Both the position numbers and the translations under genes were made by a program. A stretch of DNA of 39,649 bases from Ichthyophthirius multifiliis (taxonomy: Eukaryota > Ciliophora > Oligohymenophorea > Hymenostomatida), in NCBI RefSeq assembly GCF_000220395.1, contig NW_004086192.1, positions 1-39,649 on the forward strand. Reading direction: 5' to 3'. The notes below the pieces were generated by a model, which did no database searches, was not told where the DNA came from, and worked only from the letters and a program-made list of their open reading frames with translations. Position 1 is the first letter of the stretch. Each line of letters opens with the position of its first letter. Below are positions 12,601 to 23,937 of this stretch, piece by piece.

Positions 12601-12784
12601 ATTAATTGAGCTTTCTTAATAATAAATATATTCAAAGCAATAATATATAACAAAATACATTTAACTATTAAATTAGTTAATAAAATAGGTTTGGAGAATA
12701 AAAGTAATTATATAATTAATTTTTTTAATTTTTAATATTTAATTTTATTTAAAAAACTAATGAATTACATTTATAAAAAAAAAT
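9639..12784. other. 3.1-kb AT desert
   Basis: The longest gene-free stretch of the window, between divergent starts (9638 minus, about 12785 plus). It is almost exclusively A/T and most frames are closed or monotonous. One small island, on the minus strand near 12320-12540, reads with somewhat varied residues (a stretch near MELKNKVLIMDIIKD), but no boundaries can be set. A perfect 14-bp palindrome AAACCAATTGGTTT sits at 9795-9808. Otherwise nothing is recognisable. Confidence 0.55.
12318..12524 (-). other. Doubtful small ORF or gene remnant
   Basis: An open frame (68 residues, bounded by standard-code stops; longer in the ciliate code) inside the AT desert. Its second half contains Asp, Glu, Pro, Met and Ala in plausible spacing, unlike the surrounding Phe/Ile/Asn/Lys noise. 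No domain, no convincing start and no splice partners are seen. It may be a decayed exon or chance. Confidence 0.2.
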
Positions 12785-14145
12785 ATGGGAAAATATATTA
12801 ACATATAATAAATATATAAAAAATAATACTAATATTTTTATGTTATTCACATTTCATTATATAGTTATTTTAATTAAAAAAATATACAATTATATAAAAT
12901 ATTATATAATTATTTTTTAAGATCAGATTAATAGAAAAATAATTAAAAAAAGAAATAGACATTATAATAATTGATGACGAAAGTCCAATGTAAGAGATAG
13001 ATATTCTTTTGAATAAACAAAAAAAATTAAAAAATCAAAGACTAATTAATTAAAATAAAAAAACGCTTAAATAAATTATATATAATAAAATTGCAATTAA
13101 ATATCTGAAAAAGATGACGAACTTATATATAAATCTAAAAGTTTGGAAACTAATTAAAATTTCTTAAACTTATAAAAATAAATTTTGAATTAAAATAAAT
13201 AATAAAAGATAAAAAGATAAAATAATAAATTTGAATAAACAAAATAAGATAATTACAATATTTAATAAGTTTAAAACTAATAATAAATTGAAAAATAATA
13301 AAATACATCTTTTCCGAATAATGGAATATTTGATTTTACAAATATTCAAAAAAAATGTAAACTTTAAAATAATTAAATATGTAATTAATAAGATTCATTA
13401 ATATAAAATAATGATAAAACAGTAAAATATATATATTTCTAAATATTAATTTATTTATTTAATTAAAGATTAATTCATAAATAATTATACAAAATAAGTA
13501 TTATCTTTAATTAAAATAATTAAAAAAAAAAAAAAAAATTATTTTAAAGTGAGAAATAAAAAAAATAAAAAAATTTAATTGCCTATTAGAATGGAGATAA
13601 TTAAAAAAAATATATTTCTGTCGGTGATAGATTTTAAGCAACTATACCTTAGTTTAATTTAATAAGTAATTTAAAATTTTATTTTATAATATAATTTACT
13701 ATATTCATATTAACAAAAAAATAGATAATGATTAATGGTAATAAGATAATTAAAAAATATTTTAATAAATTATTTCGAATAAAGTGAATAATTCAAAAGA
13801 TTCTATTATTTGTAGATTAATTTTATATACTATAATATATTTTTATAAAAAATATTATTTTATCTAAAATAAAATAAAGATTCTGAGAATCTAAAAATTA
13901 TATAATAAAACTATAGTGATAGTTTTACACATAATGATTTCTATTCACTTATATAATATTTAAATATTGCATAGATAGAATTAAATTAAATATTAAAATA
14001 GTAGGAATTTGACAATACTCTAAATCAATTTATAGCTAGTAATAATTATATTTTAAATTATTTTGTATATAACTTTTTTATTTCTATTTAGAGTTGTGTT
14101 GTAAAAGTTAAATATTAACAAGATAAAAAAAAAAATGTCTAATGA
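12785..14145 (+). CDS. ELM2-domain-like nuclear protein (exon map tentative)
   Basis: A chain of short exons ending at TGA 14143-14145. The diagnostic piece, near 13595-13665, reads KKYISVGDRFQATIPQF; this matches the core of ELM2 domains (I-x-VG-x-x-x-QA-x-IP), found in co-repressor scaffolds such as MTA and MIER that bind histone deacetylases. Downstream exons give IISNKVNNSKDSIIY and a helical, acidic stretch (NIAQIELNQILKQQEFDN) that fits the end of ELM2. The upstream part is Asn/Gln/Lys-rich and disordered. Proposed introns lie near 12842-12921, 13422-13468, 13498-13548, 13666-13725, about 13810-13870, and possibly one of only 27 nt near 14068. The N-terminal frame switches once around an A7 run (13057-13063). 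The start at 12785 and several junctions are guesses; the ELM2 match is the solid part. Confidence 0.5.
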
Positions 14146-14509
14146 AAATTCTTAAATATTGATATTTATAATAAAAGTTATTTAAAAATTAAAATTTAAT
14201 TAAAATAAATAAAATTTATGAAAGTTTCTAACTATTTTGTATTATTAAGTTTAATATTTCAAAAATTAAAAAAAAAAAAAAAAAAATCTAAAATTAATAT
14301 AATTAAAATTTAAAAACTATTTATAATTAAAATTTACATTTTTATGGAAAAAAAAAAAAAAAAAAATTAAATTTATATTAAAAGTGCATTTTTTTTTTTT
14401 TTTTCATTAAACTATTTTTAAAATAAAAAGAAAGTATATTTTTAATTATAAATTTAAATAAAATTCGTTATATTTATAAAAACTAAATTAAAAAATAGAA
14501 TAAAACAAA
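14146..14509. other. Intergenic spacer with long A and T homopolymers
   Basis: Between two plus-strand genes. It contains A-runs of about 15-20 bases near 14270 and 14350 and a T-run near 14390-14404. It is the presumed 3' UTR of the ELM2 gene and promoter of the EF-hand/WD gene. No coding frame. Confidence 0.5.
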
Positions 14510-17500
14510 ATGTAATAATTATAAAAAAAAGCTCATCAAAGATAATAATAAGTAACTAAGCAAGATATAAAAGTGACATTAGAAGATATTAAAAATTATT
14601 TACAATAAAATAAGCATTTATTAATGAATGAAAAGAATAAATTTACAGCAGAAACGTGAATTTTTAAACTTAAATTAAATAATTAAAAATATAAATAAAA
14701 AAAGTTTAATGATGTTATTAGATAATGATAAATTAGCAGAATTAGAAGATGAATTTAATGAATACCCAGGTGGAATAGAATTAACAAATTTTGTATGGTT
14801 AATGAAATGTGCAATTATGCATTCCGAAGAAGAAAAATACGAATTAATTAATGGTTTAATTAAATTATTTGAAGACATAGATATAAATGGAGATTAGCAA
14901 ATGGAATGGAGTGAATTTACATAATATATAATAGATGCAGTGATAGGTGAAAAAGACTAAAATACTTTAGAAGGTAAATAGAAAATAAAATTAAAAAAAA
15001 AAAAAAATATTTAATATAGCTAGATTTGAAAAAGAAAGAGATTTAACTGAAAAGGAAATAATAGATAGAGCATATTCAAAAAAAACAAAAAAATATTAAG
15101 AATGTAACTATAAAGATAATTCAAATCATTTAGGATTAATTATAAAAGCAATTTATTCTCCCCATTTAGATGCTATTTTAACTCTAGAGTAAAATTCAAG
15201 TAAAATAAAATTTTATACAACCGATTGTAAAGAAGTCGAAATTTAATAAAAGAAAATTCAACTTTAACCTAATTTCGAAGATTAATAAAGGCCTTTTATT
15301 TTGGATTTTACAATTGCTGAGAGTTTAAATACAGTAAATAAAAAAAATAATATAAATAAAAAGGATAAAAAAGATAATAAAAATTATTATAAAATGAAGT
15401 AAATAAATATAAAAATATTCATTAAAAAAAAATAAAAAATTAATAAAATATATATAAATAAAATAAAATAACAAAATATATTTATTTTATTTTTATCTTC
15501 TCAAAAAAAGATAGTTATAATCACTTCTAATCGTTAGTTTTTTTTATGGGAAAATAATTTAACAACAAAACCAATAAAAAATTTCGTAGTAGATGTTTTA
15601 CAAACAGGTATATGGTATTTGCCAATCTAAAAACTATGGATATCTGCAGGAGCTGACTATAACATTAGAACTTGGAATTTCGATTAATATCCTGACTAAA
15701 CTAAAATAAAATAAGAAAGATTAATGCTTGCTCATTTAAAAATGATAACAAAAATAGAAGAATTAAATTCGCCTCGCCTAATCGCTTCATCTTCCCTTGA
15801 TGGAAAAATAAAATTATGGGATTTAACAGATTCATCACATCCTCCAATTTTAGTAACGGAATTAAGAGATCCTAACTAGACTTTTAGAGGAGTTTTAGGT
15901 TTGTCCTATTCAAGTTTTTATGGATCTAATTTGTTGAGTTATGGATTTTAAAATCATATAAATATTTGGTGCCCTGAATTATCTATTACAAGACCATTTA
16001 TTGGAAAATTAGAAGGACATAGTCATTTAGTTTAAAATTGTAAGTTTATGGAAAAATCACCAAATATAATTTCTATTGATGAAAAATGTAATGTAAGAAT
16101 TTGGGATATTAGAACTTCAAAGTCTATTTAAATTATTAATTTGGAAGGGTATTTTTTTTTTTATATTATTTTTTATTTTAATTTAGATAATTCTCTACAA
16201 TTTATGATATTTGTGTTGTTTTTGATCAAAAAGATATGTTTATATTAACAGGAAAAAGATTAATTTATTTTGAAAATTTATAATTTTCTGGATTAAAAAA
16301 TAATATTTCAAATGAATAATATCCTATTTGTGTAGATTTTAATTATTATTTTAAAACTTTCGCAATTTTAACAAAGTAATTTATTAAAAAAATATATTTT
16401 TTAATATTTTAATTAAGAAATGATATGAGAATATATAATGCTATGAATGGAAAATTATAAAAAGTGTTTAATGAATTATATGATGATAATTTTTAAGTTG
16501 ATTTATCTATGTTTGTTTCAGGAGCTAGACAAAGGAAGTTTTTTGTAGCTGATAATTTAGGATTAATAAGATAATATAATATGAAAAATGGTTCATTTTT
16601 GAAAAATGTGAATAAAAAAGATGAAACAGAGAGCTAAGAATTTACAAAAAAGAAAACCTCAGAAATCCCAAAAAAGGAAGAAAATAATTAAATATCATAA
16701 ATAATATTTTTAATGGAAGAAAAATTACTTATTGCCTCTTTTTTCGACTCTACTATTAGAATATATGATGAAGAAGATGCTAGTGAATCAGTTTTAATAA
16801 GAGTAAAAAAATAATATTTAACAAAAATAAATAAAAAAAAAATATAGATTTTAAAAGGAGGACATAGAGATAGTGAAATAACTTCCTTAGCTTATTCAGA
16901 TAAGCATTCTTTAATTACGAGTGGATCTGCTAATGGAATGATAGCAGTATGGGAATTCTAAACAGGATTATTGGAAACTATATTTATTTGTAAAGAAAAA
17001 GGAGAAGTTAATTCTCTTATTTTTGCTGATGATTTTCCTGTCCTTTTTAGTTCAGGAAGTTCTGGTATAGTTTATTTATGGGGTTTAAAAAAATGCCCAG
17101 CGGACTTTAAATATGCTTGTATAGGTAAAATATAAATATTTTAATATTTACTGACTATTATATTTATTAAAACAAATAGGAAGATTTGTTAATAGTTATT
17201 TTTCCAAAGACAATTATATTCCAGTTGGAATTTCTTATATAATCTGTGAAAGTAACGTTTAGAAAGGAGTAGATTTTGAAATAATAGAAGATGATATTGC
17301 TCCTCATTAAAAATAAGAATTTAATCCTGTAATAAATGATTAAAAGGATAGAAATAAAGACTCGTCCAATATTTAAAATAATTATGAATAATAAAATACA
17401 ACGATTAGGAAATAAAATCTTAGCTTCTAAGATTATTAGGAAGCTTACAATTAGTATAAAAATACTATTTATGAAAATAAAAAGAGAATTTATCTAATTA

Positions 17501-19099
17501 TAGGTTTGTATATATATTTTAATTAACATATATATATATATATTCATTAATATTAGGTGATCATAAAGGAAGAATGCAAACATGGAACTTTAGTGAATAT
17601 TTTTAATAAAAAGGTTTAAAAGAAGTTGAAAAAAAGAAAATAATATTCAAATTAAAAAAACGAAAAGACCTAATAAATGGTCAAAAAGCTGTTGATTTTA
17701 TACTGTAAACTCCCGAAAGAAAAAACGAAAAATTTCCAAATATAGTGCATTGTTATAATTCTGTTTTAATAAAAAGATGGGAGGCTCATATAAATTAAAT
17801 TAATTTTATTTTAAAAATAAATAATCCAATATTATATGCTTCATGTTCATTAGATTAACAAATAAAAATTTGGGATATACAAGGAAAATGTTTTGCAAGA
17901 ATATGTTTAGGAAATCCTAATAAAAATTTCTGGGATTTTCCCTTTGATTGGGTTTAGCATAAATTAAAAGACACAGATGAAGTTTTCAATTAATTAGATG
18001 GAATAAATAGATTAGATTAAGAAAACAGTAATAAATTATCAGTAAAATAAAAGGAATAAATTTAAAAAAAATACTTGAAAACCTAATACTTTTAAAATAA
18101 TACTAAAGAAAAAATTAAAGAGATAAAATATGAAACTTTGTACCCAAAACATGAACTTACAAAAGATTAAATAAAAGAGTAGTAAAAAAAAGAACTTTAT
18201 ACATATATAAGACAGATTAAATATGTATAGGATCCAATTCAGGATTTAAAAAATAAAATTTATGAGGAAAAATAACTGGACGATATTTAAAATAAAAAAA
18301 ATGAAATTATAAAGAAATGTGGAACTGCAGAATAAGATATAATACCGATTAAATAATTTTATAATTATATCCCTAAAGTTGAAGATTTTAATAATAATTT
18401 GCCTTTAACTAATTCTGATTTTGAGGAGATTAAAAGAAAATTTATTTAATCTAAAAAGTAATAAGATCATAAAAAATAAGAAATTAAAAAAAAAATTAAC
18501 AAGAAAAATCTTAAAGTATTTTTTAAATAAATTATTTTTAATTTATTAAATAATATTTTTAAATTAGAAAATTTAAGTGATAAAGTATAATTAAACAGAA
18601 AAAGTCAATCTTTGAAAAAAATAAATGATTAAAAACAAAAACTTCCTTTAGAAAATAAATTATTATAATCATCTTTATTTAAATAAACTTATAATATTCC
18701 TATAAAAGAAAAAATATTAAATAATAATTTTATTTCTAAATCTGCTAATGAAAAAATATAGTAAAAACTAAATAATATATTTTTTTTATTATTTAAAAAA
18801 AAAGAAGAAGAAAATATACATATAATAAAGATATAAAATATTTATAAGGAGAAGCTTAAAGACTATTAAAAACATCAATTGATAAATATGTATTTTAATA
18901 GGATTCTGAAGCTCCCTTGAAATATAATTAAAGTATAGAAGCTTTAAAAGAAAAAAATAATTTTTACGCAAGCTTAGTTGGATAATATAAATAATATAAT
19001 AAACAAAGATAAGATTCTGTCGAAAAATATAATAATCTAAATAATACATAGAGTAGTTGCGAATCAGAAGTTATAAAAAATAAAAAACATAAGGAATGA
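14510..19099 (+). CDS. EF-hand and WD-repeat protein of WDR49/EFCAB8 type
   Basis: Ten exons, all in frame, 1346 residues. Introns: 14656-14704, 14974-15019, 15334-15510, 16149-16186, 16376-16417, 16803-16847, 17125-17179, 17504-17556 and 18761-18804. The N-terminus carries an EF-hand helix-loop-helix (LFEDIDINGDQQMEWSEF) after a GGIELTNFVWLMK motif. Residues about 150-840 hold many WD repeats (NIRTWNFDQ, GKIKLWDL, NVRIWDIRT, ITSGSANGMIAVWEF, DQQIKIWDIQGKC), and the last 450 residues are a Lys/Gln-rich tail with coiled-coil character. EF-hand plus two WD propellers is the layout of WDR49/WDR64/EFCAB8, proteins of motile cilia, which fits a ciliate. The calcium loop has Asp at 1, Asp at 3, Asn at 5 and Asp at 7, with Glu near its end, so calcium binding is plausible. 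The 177-nt third intron is the longest here and could hide an extra exon. Confidence 0.9.
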
Positions 19100-19530
19100 A
19101 AATTGTTGCTCCGAGTAATTTTCTAAATAACCCAAATAATAATAAACATAAAATATTAAAAGCTAAAAATAAAATTTATGTAATATAATAAGAATGAAAA
19201 ATTAAAAAAAAATTAATTGTAGTTAAGTTATATGTTATTTTATAGGTATTTTATTTTATGTAATTTTGTAAAATATATATGATTGAATTTAAAAAGTTTT
19301 AAAAATAAATAAAAAATTTACAAATTACATTAAATTTTTCACTATTATATAATTTAAAAATTTATTTAAAAATAAATAATGTATTAATAAATGAATATTT
19401 TTTAAATATTTAAAATTATAATACTATTGAAAATTATTTTAAATGATTTTTTTTTAAAAATAAAAAAAAAATTGCAAATTGTTATTTTAATAAAGATAGA
19501 TTTAAAATAAATTAATATAAATGATTAAAG

Positions 19531-19597
<67 letters not shown>

Positions 19598-19756
19598 TTA
19601 AAATAAATATATATATTATTTTTAAAAATTATATATATTTTAATATATAAATTATTAGCATATTTATATTATAATTATAATATTTTATTAATAATCTAAA
19701 TTTATCATTAATTTTAAATGAATATATAGAGAAAATAATTTTTATTTTATATTTAA
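19100..19756. other. Convergent intergenic region with (AT)n
   Basis: Lies between the 3' ends of the EF-hand/WD gene and the minus-strand Qa-SNARE. It holds an (AT)n run at 19533-19594 and no coding frame. Confidence 0.6.
19533..19594. repeat. (AT)n microsatellite
   Basis: About 62 bases of pure alternating A/T, the longest dinucleotide run in the window, placed in a tail-to-tail intergenic region. Confidence 0.95.
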
Positions 19757-20500
19757 TCAATTAAATAAATATACAATTAATATAAAACTTATTAAAATTA
19801 ATATTAATATTGAAAAAATTAGTTATCTCTTTTTTTCTATTTTTTATGCTAAATTTGCTGAAATCAATTATTTATTAGCATAAGTAACATTTTTTTGTGT
19901 ATTTTTCGTATTTTCTTCTATTATTTCTAAATTTTGACCTTATTCAATTACCATTTAACCCATATTGTTCATTAATCTATTTATTATTATAGCATTTTTT
20001 TAAATATAATTTATATCTTATTATCTTTCCTCTATAAGTTATTATTCTAAATCTAATAAATTAGGAGCTACTATTTATTTTTATTATAAACTCTATGTGT
20101 TTTCTTTAATATTCTATTATTTATTTTCACTTTAATAACTAAAATTTTTCAAATTTTAACCAAATTTAAATGTTTCTTTTTATGCTTATTATTTAAGTTC
20201 TATAATTAAATTATTATTTTGTTAATCAGGCTTTAATTCTAATTATTATATATATGATTATAGTTATTTTATTTCTTATTGCATTATTTCTTTTTGCTAT
20301 ATATATTGATTTTGACTTAAATAATTTTTTTATTAACTATTTTCTTATAAGATATTGTTTATTTATTAAATTCTTTATAATTATCCTTCTGAAAGCTTTT
20401 TTAATTGGTCTTATGTATATTTTTCTTTCTTTTATAATAGCTTAGTGTTTAATTATTATGACAATTTTTAATTTTTTTTATATATATTATTTATATTTAA
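19757..20500 (-). CDS. Qa-SNARE of syntaxin-7/Pep12 type (5' end not fixed)
   Basis: TGA at 19757-19759. The frame is open upstream to at least 20500, giving about 245 residues without introns; no in-frame ATG is visible, so a first exon further upstream is likely. The SNARE core reads LIEERQQDINYIQKN, then INRLMNNMGQMVIEQGQN, with E-Q-G (Q written TAA) and IIEENTKNTQKNV. It ends in a transmembrane anchor (SILILILISFILIVYLF) two residues before the stop. The upstream part is Gln-rich helical (LRRIQQ-like GQLQRIQQINNILQEN), matching an Habc domain. Syntaxin-7/Pep12 SNAREs act at endosomes and lysosomes or vacuoles. The subgroup is inferred from the core; other endosomal Qa types are possible. 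Confidence 0.82.
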
Positions 20501-20811
20501 CTTAATAAATATTAATTTAATTATTATATGTATATACTTTTTATATAAATTTTTCTATTATTTTCTATTAATAAAATATTTAAATTAATTACATTAGAAT
20601 TCGTATAATTTATATAAAATAAATTTGTAATTTTTATAAATATTTTTTTTTATTTATATATATTCATTTTTTTAATGTCATTCTTTTTATTTTTATATTT
20701 TTTTGTATTTTCTTTATCATTATTTATAATATAATTAATTTATTGATCTTAATTATTAATGATTTTTTATTATTTAATCAAAAAATAATTATTAAAAAAA
20801 ATATTAATAAA
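20501..20811. promoter_or_regulatory. Divergent intergenic region, SNARE / Na+/H+ exchanger
   Basis: AT-rich spacer that may contain the missing 5' exon of the minus-strand Qa-SNARE as well as both promoters. Two minus-strand ATGs occur near 20670-20690 but cannot be joined with confidence. Confidence 0.35.
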
Positions 20812-22780
20812 ATGAATTAAGTAAGCATTAATTAGAAAGCTGTATTTTATAACTTAAAATAAAAATAAAAAAAATATAAACCAAATTTGACAAAAAATTA
20901 AATAGTAAGATGATACAAGAGACATATCAGCATCTATTTTATTTATGTTATTTGTATTAGTTACAAATGAACTTATTTTGCATAGATTTAATTAATATAA
21001 AGAAAAATATCCAATTTTATAAATATTTTAACCTTCAACATTAACAACATTATTAGGTTAAAGATTTGATTTTTTTAATATTTTGAAATATATATAATAA
21101 TCAATAATATATATTTATTAACATATAAATAAAAAAAAATTAAAATATATTTTAAAATCTTATTTTTATAGGTATTGTATCAGGGGTTCTTCTAAATTTA
21201 ACAGAAATTATAGATATTGTAGGAATTATTTAATAAGGTTTTTCAGAATTTTTTTTAATAGTATTATTACCACCAATATTATATGAATCAGCAATAAATA
21301 TGTAAAGGGTAAAATCATATAATATAAAACTTACTTATAAATTAATAATCAAAAAATATAAAATAAAATTAATTTATTATATTTATTTTTATAAAATAGA
21401 AATATTTTTTTAAGCATCTTGGAAGTATTATAGTTTATTCAGTTATAGGAACTGCTATTTCAATACTTACTACTTCAGCATTAATATATTTTATAGGTTG
21501 GATTGGAGTAGCAACAGTAATTTTTTTTTTTATAAAATTCATGTATATATATTATATATATATATATAAATATATATATATATTATATATATATATTAAT
21601 ATTTAATAATTATTTTATATATATATATTTTTTTTATAAATATAGAACTTAGGATTAAATGGAAGTTTTGCTTTTGGTGCTTTAATAAGTGCAACTGATC
21701 CAGTTGCTGTTATGTCGATTTTTAAATAAATGAATTGCGATAAAAATTTATATGCTTTAATTTTTGGAGAATCTATTTTAAATGATGCTGTATCTATTAT
21801 AGTTTATAAGTAATAAATAAAATCTTTATTTGCATTACTTTTATTTAAAAATTTTATTTAAATAATAAAAAGTATTACACTTTAATTAAAAGAAGAACAA
21901 GGAGGATATGATACAATTTGGAAAGCTTTATATGATTTTCTTTATGTATTTTTTGGCTCAATGGTTACTGGATTTGTTATAGGATTATTAAGTGCATATG
22001 TATTTTTTTATATATATACATTTTTCTTTTATATTTTTAAAATAAAAGAGATTAAAATATAAAGATAAATAAAACGAAGAAACTTAAAATAACACAGAAA
22101 TGACTATTTTAACAATTATACCTTGGGTAAGTTATTTAGTCGCAGAAGTATTTATATTATAAAAAAAAATTAATAGTTATATAAAAATTAGGGTTTATAA
22201 TTATCAGGAATTGTGAGCATTGTTTTTTGTGGAATTGCTATGGTTAGATATGCACTTCCTAATGTTACTGAAAATAATCAAAAAGTCAACAAAAGATTGT
22301 ATAATATACTAGCATATACATTTGAAAACTTGGTTTTTATTTTTATTGGGGTTGGATTTGTTTGCTTTGATTTGGCTTGGAAGGAAATGGGAGTAAGTTT
22401 GTTTGTTTGCGCTTTTTTAATAATAAATTTAGCAAGATATATCAATGTGGAAACAGTTTCTTATTTTTTAAATAAGTATAGAACAACAAATATAGTTAAT
22501 AAAAATTTTAGATTTATTTTATGGTTTTCTGGATTTAGAGGTGCTATGGCTTATGCTCTTTCAATGAAAAGTAGAGAATAATTTACTTAAAATAATTTAG
22601 GTAGAATTATGTTAACAATAACTTTATTGTATTCAGTTATAAACGTTAAATTTAATTTATATAAATAAAAACAAAATTTTATAATATTTTTATTATTTTA
22701 GATATTTATACATGCATCAATTTTAGAAAATATAGCTAAAAAATGCAAAATTTAATAAAGGTAATTATAAATACATACAA

Positions 22781-22818
<38 letters not shown>

Positions 22819-23456
22819 ATTTATATATATATTTATATTTATATATTTATTTTATTAAATAAAAGTTTTTATAATTTAGAAGAATAAAAAGATAATTTAT
22901 AAGTTTCAGATCATAATCATTAATACTAAGGTTTTTGGAATAAAGTTAAAGAATTTTTTGCATTGGTAGATCAAAAATACTTATAAAAATTTCTTTTGGG
23001 GTAATTTATATACATTCATTAATTAATTTTATTTCTAATTAAAAATAAAGAAATGTTGACGATATGAATTTGTCATTAAATATTAATATTGAAGTAAAAT
23101 AAAATTAGGAAAGTGGAAATAATTAAAAGTATTAATAATTAAAAATAAATATTTTTATTTATTTAATTTATAGTAATTATTAAGAAGTTTAAAATGAATA
23201 AAATATAATCAGAAGAAAATCATTATAATTAATTTAATTAGGTGTAAACTAAGAATTATAAAATGAAAATAAATACGATGAAATAAAAATAAATATTGAT
23301 TCTGATAATAATAAATAAATTTAATTATGTGATTAAAAAAATACATCAATTAATAATTCTAATAGTGAATAGATAAGTTAAAATATTGTATAAAATTTTT
23401 AAAATGAATAATAAATGCAATAAAATGAATAAGAATATATTTAAAAATAAGAATGA
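20812..23456 (+). CDS. Na+/H+ exchanger (CPA1 family, NHE type)
   Basis: Twelve exons with every phase matching, 610 residues. Exons: 20812-20841, 20906-21056, 21172-21308, 21400-21516, 21646-21809, 21873-21999, 22049-22147, 22192-22644, 22702-22760, 22866-23000, 23051-23128 and 23174-23456. Hallmarks: DISASILFMLFVLVTNE (first membrane segment), LLPPILYESA, FKHLGSIIVYSVIGT, then the ion-site segment SATDPVAVMSIF with the essential Asp-Pro, FGESILNDAVSIIVY (the NDAVS motif), and WFSGFRGAMAYALS late in the transporter domain. It exchanges H+ for Na+ across a membrane, either plasma membrane or endosomal. The tail after about residue 480 is Asn/Gln-rich with RRKSL, a possible kinase site. It is closer to the eukaryotic NHE group than to bacterial NhaP because of the long tail and LLPPI motif. 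Confidence 0.95.
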
Positions 23457-23937
23457 AAAAAATTTTCTATATTAGAATAAATTTTTTATAAAATCTTAAA
23501 AAAAAATTATCTATAAATATATTTATATATATAATTATATTTATATATTAATGCATTTTTTATTATTTTTTCTTAATATTTTAATAAATATTTATAATAT
23601 TTTTTTTAGTACGTTTAATTATAAACATCATATAAATTCAATATTTATTTTATATATTAAAATATAAAAAGAAATAATGAAAATATTTTTTTTTTTTAAA
23701 TTAAAAGGAATTTATTATATATTATTTAAACAATTTTTTTATATATATATTTTTAGATAATAAAATTGTATATTTATTATAAAACTTATAATTATTTTTT
23801 AAATCAAAAATATGTATAAAATAAATTTTTTGTATTAAATTTATTAATCACCAAAAGATATATAATTGAATGATTTGACAATTTAAATTAAGTTCTAATT
23901 ATATTTTTAATTTTTTATAATTTATAAATATTTAGTA
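23457..23937. other. AT-rich spacer
   Basis: Tandem plus-strand genes flank it. Nothing is seen beyond A/T runs. It is the presumed NHE 3' UTR and the LRR gene's promoter. Confidence 0.5.

Noticed and set aside
9639-12784. Mitochondrial DNA insertion because of extreme A/T content
   Set aside because: No conserved mitochondrial protein or rRNA segment is readable on either strand; low complexity alone is not evidence.
14709-14897. Standard-code ORF of 62 residues as a small EF-hand protein
   Set aside because: It is part of exon 2 of the EF-hand/WD gene, cut short at a TAG that codes glutamine.
20254-20445. Plus-strand hydrophobic 63-residue ORF
   Set aside because: Shadow of the Gln-rich Habc-like part of the minus-strand Qa-SNARE.
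22213-22581. Standard-code ORF of 122 residues as a separate membrane protein
   Set aside because: It is most of exon 8 of the Na+/H+ exchanger; its ends are only TAA/TAG codons, which are glutamine here.
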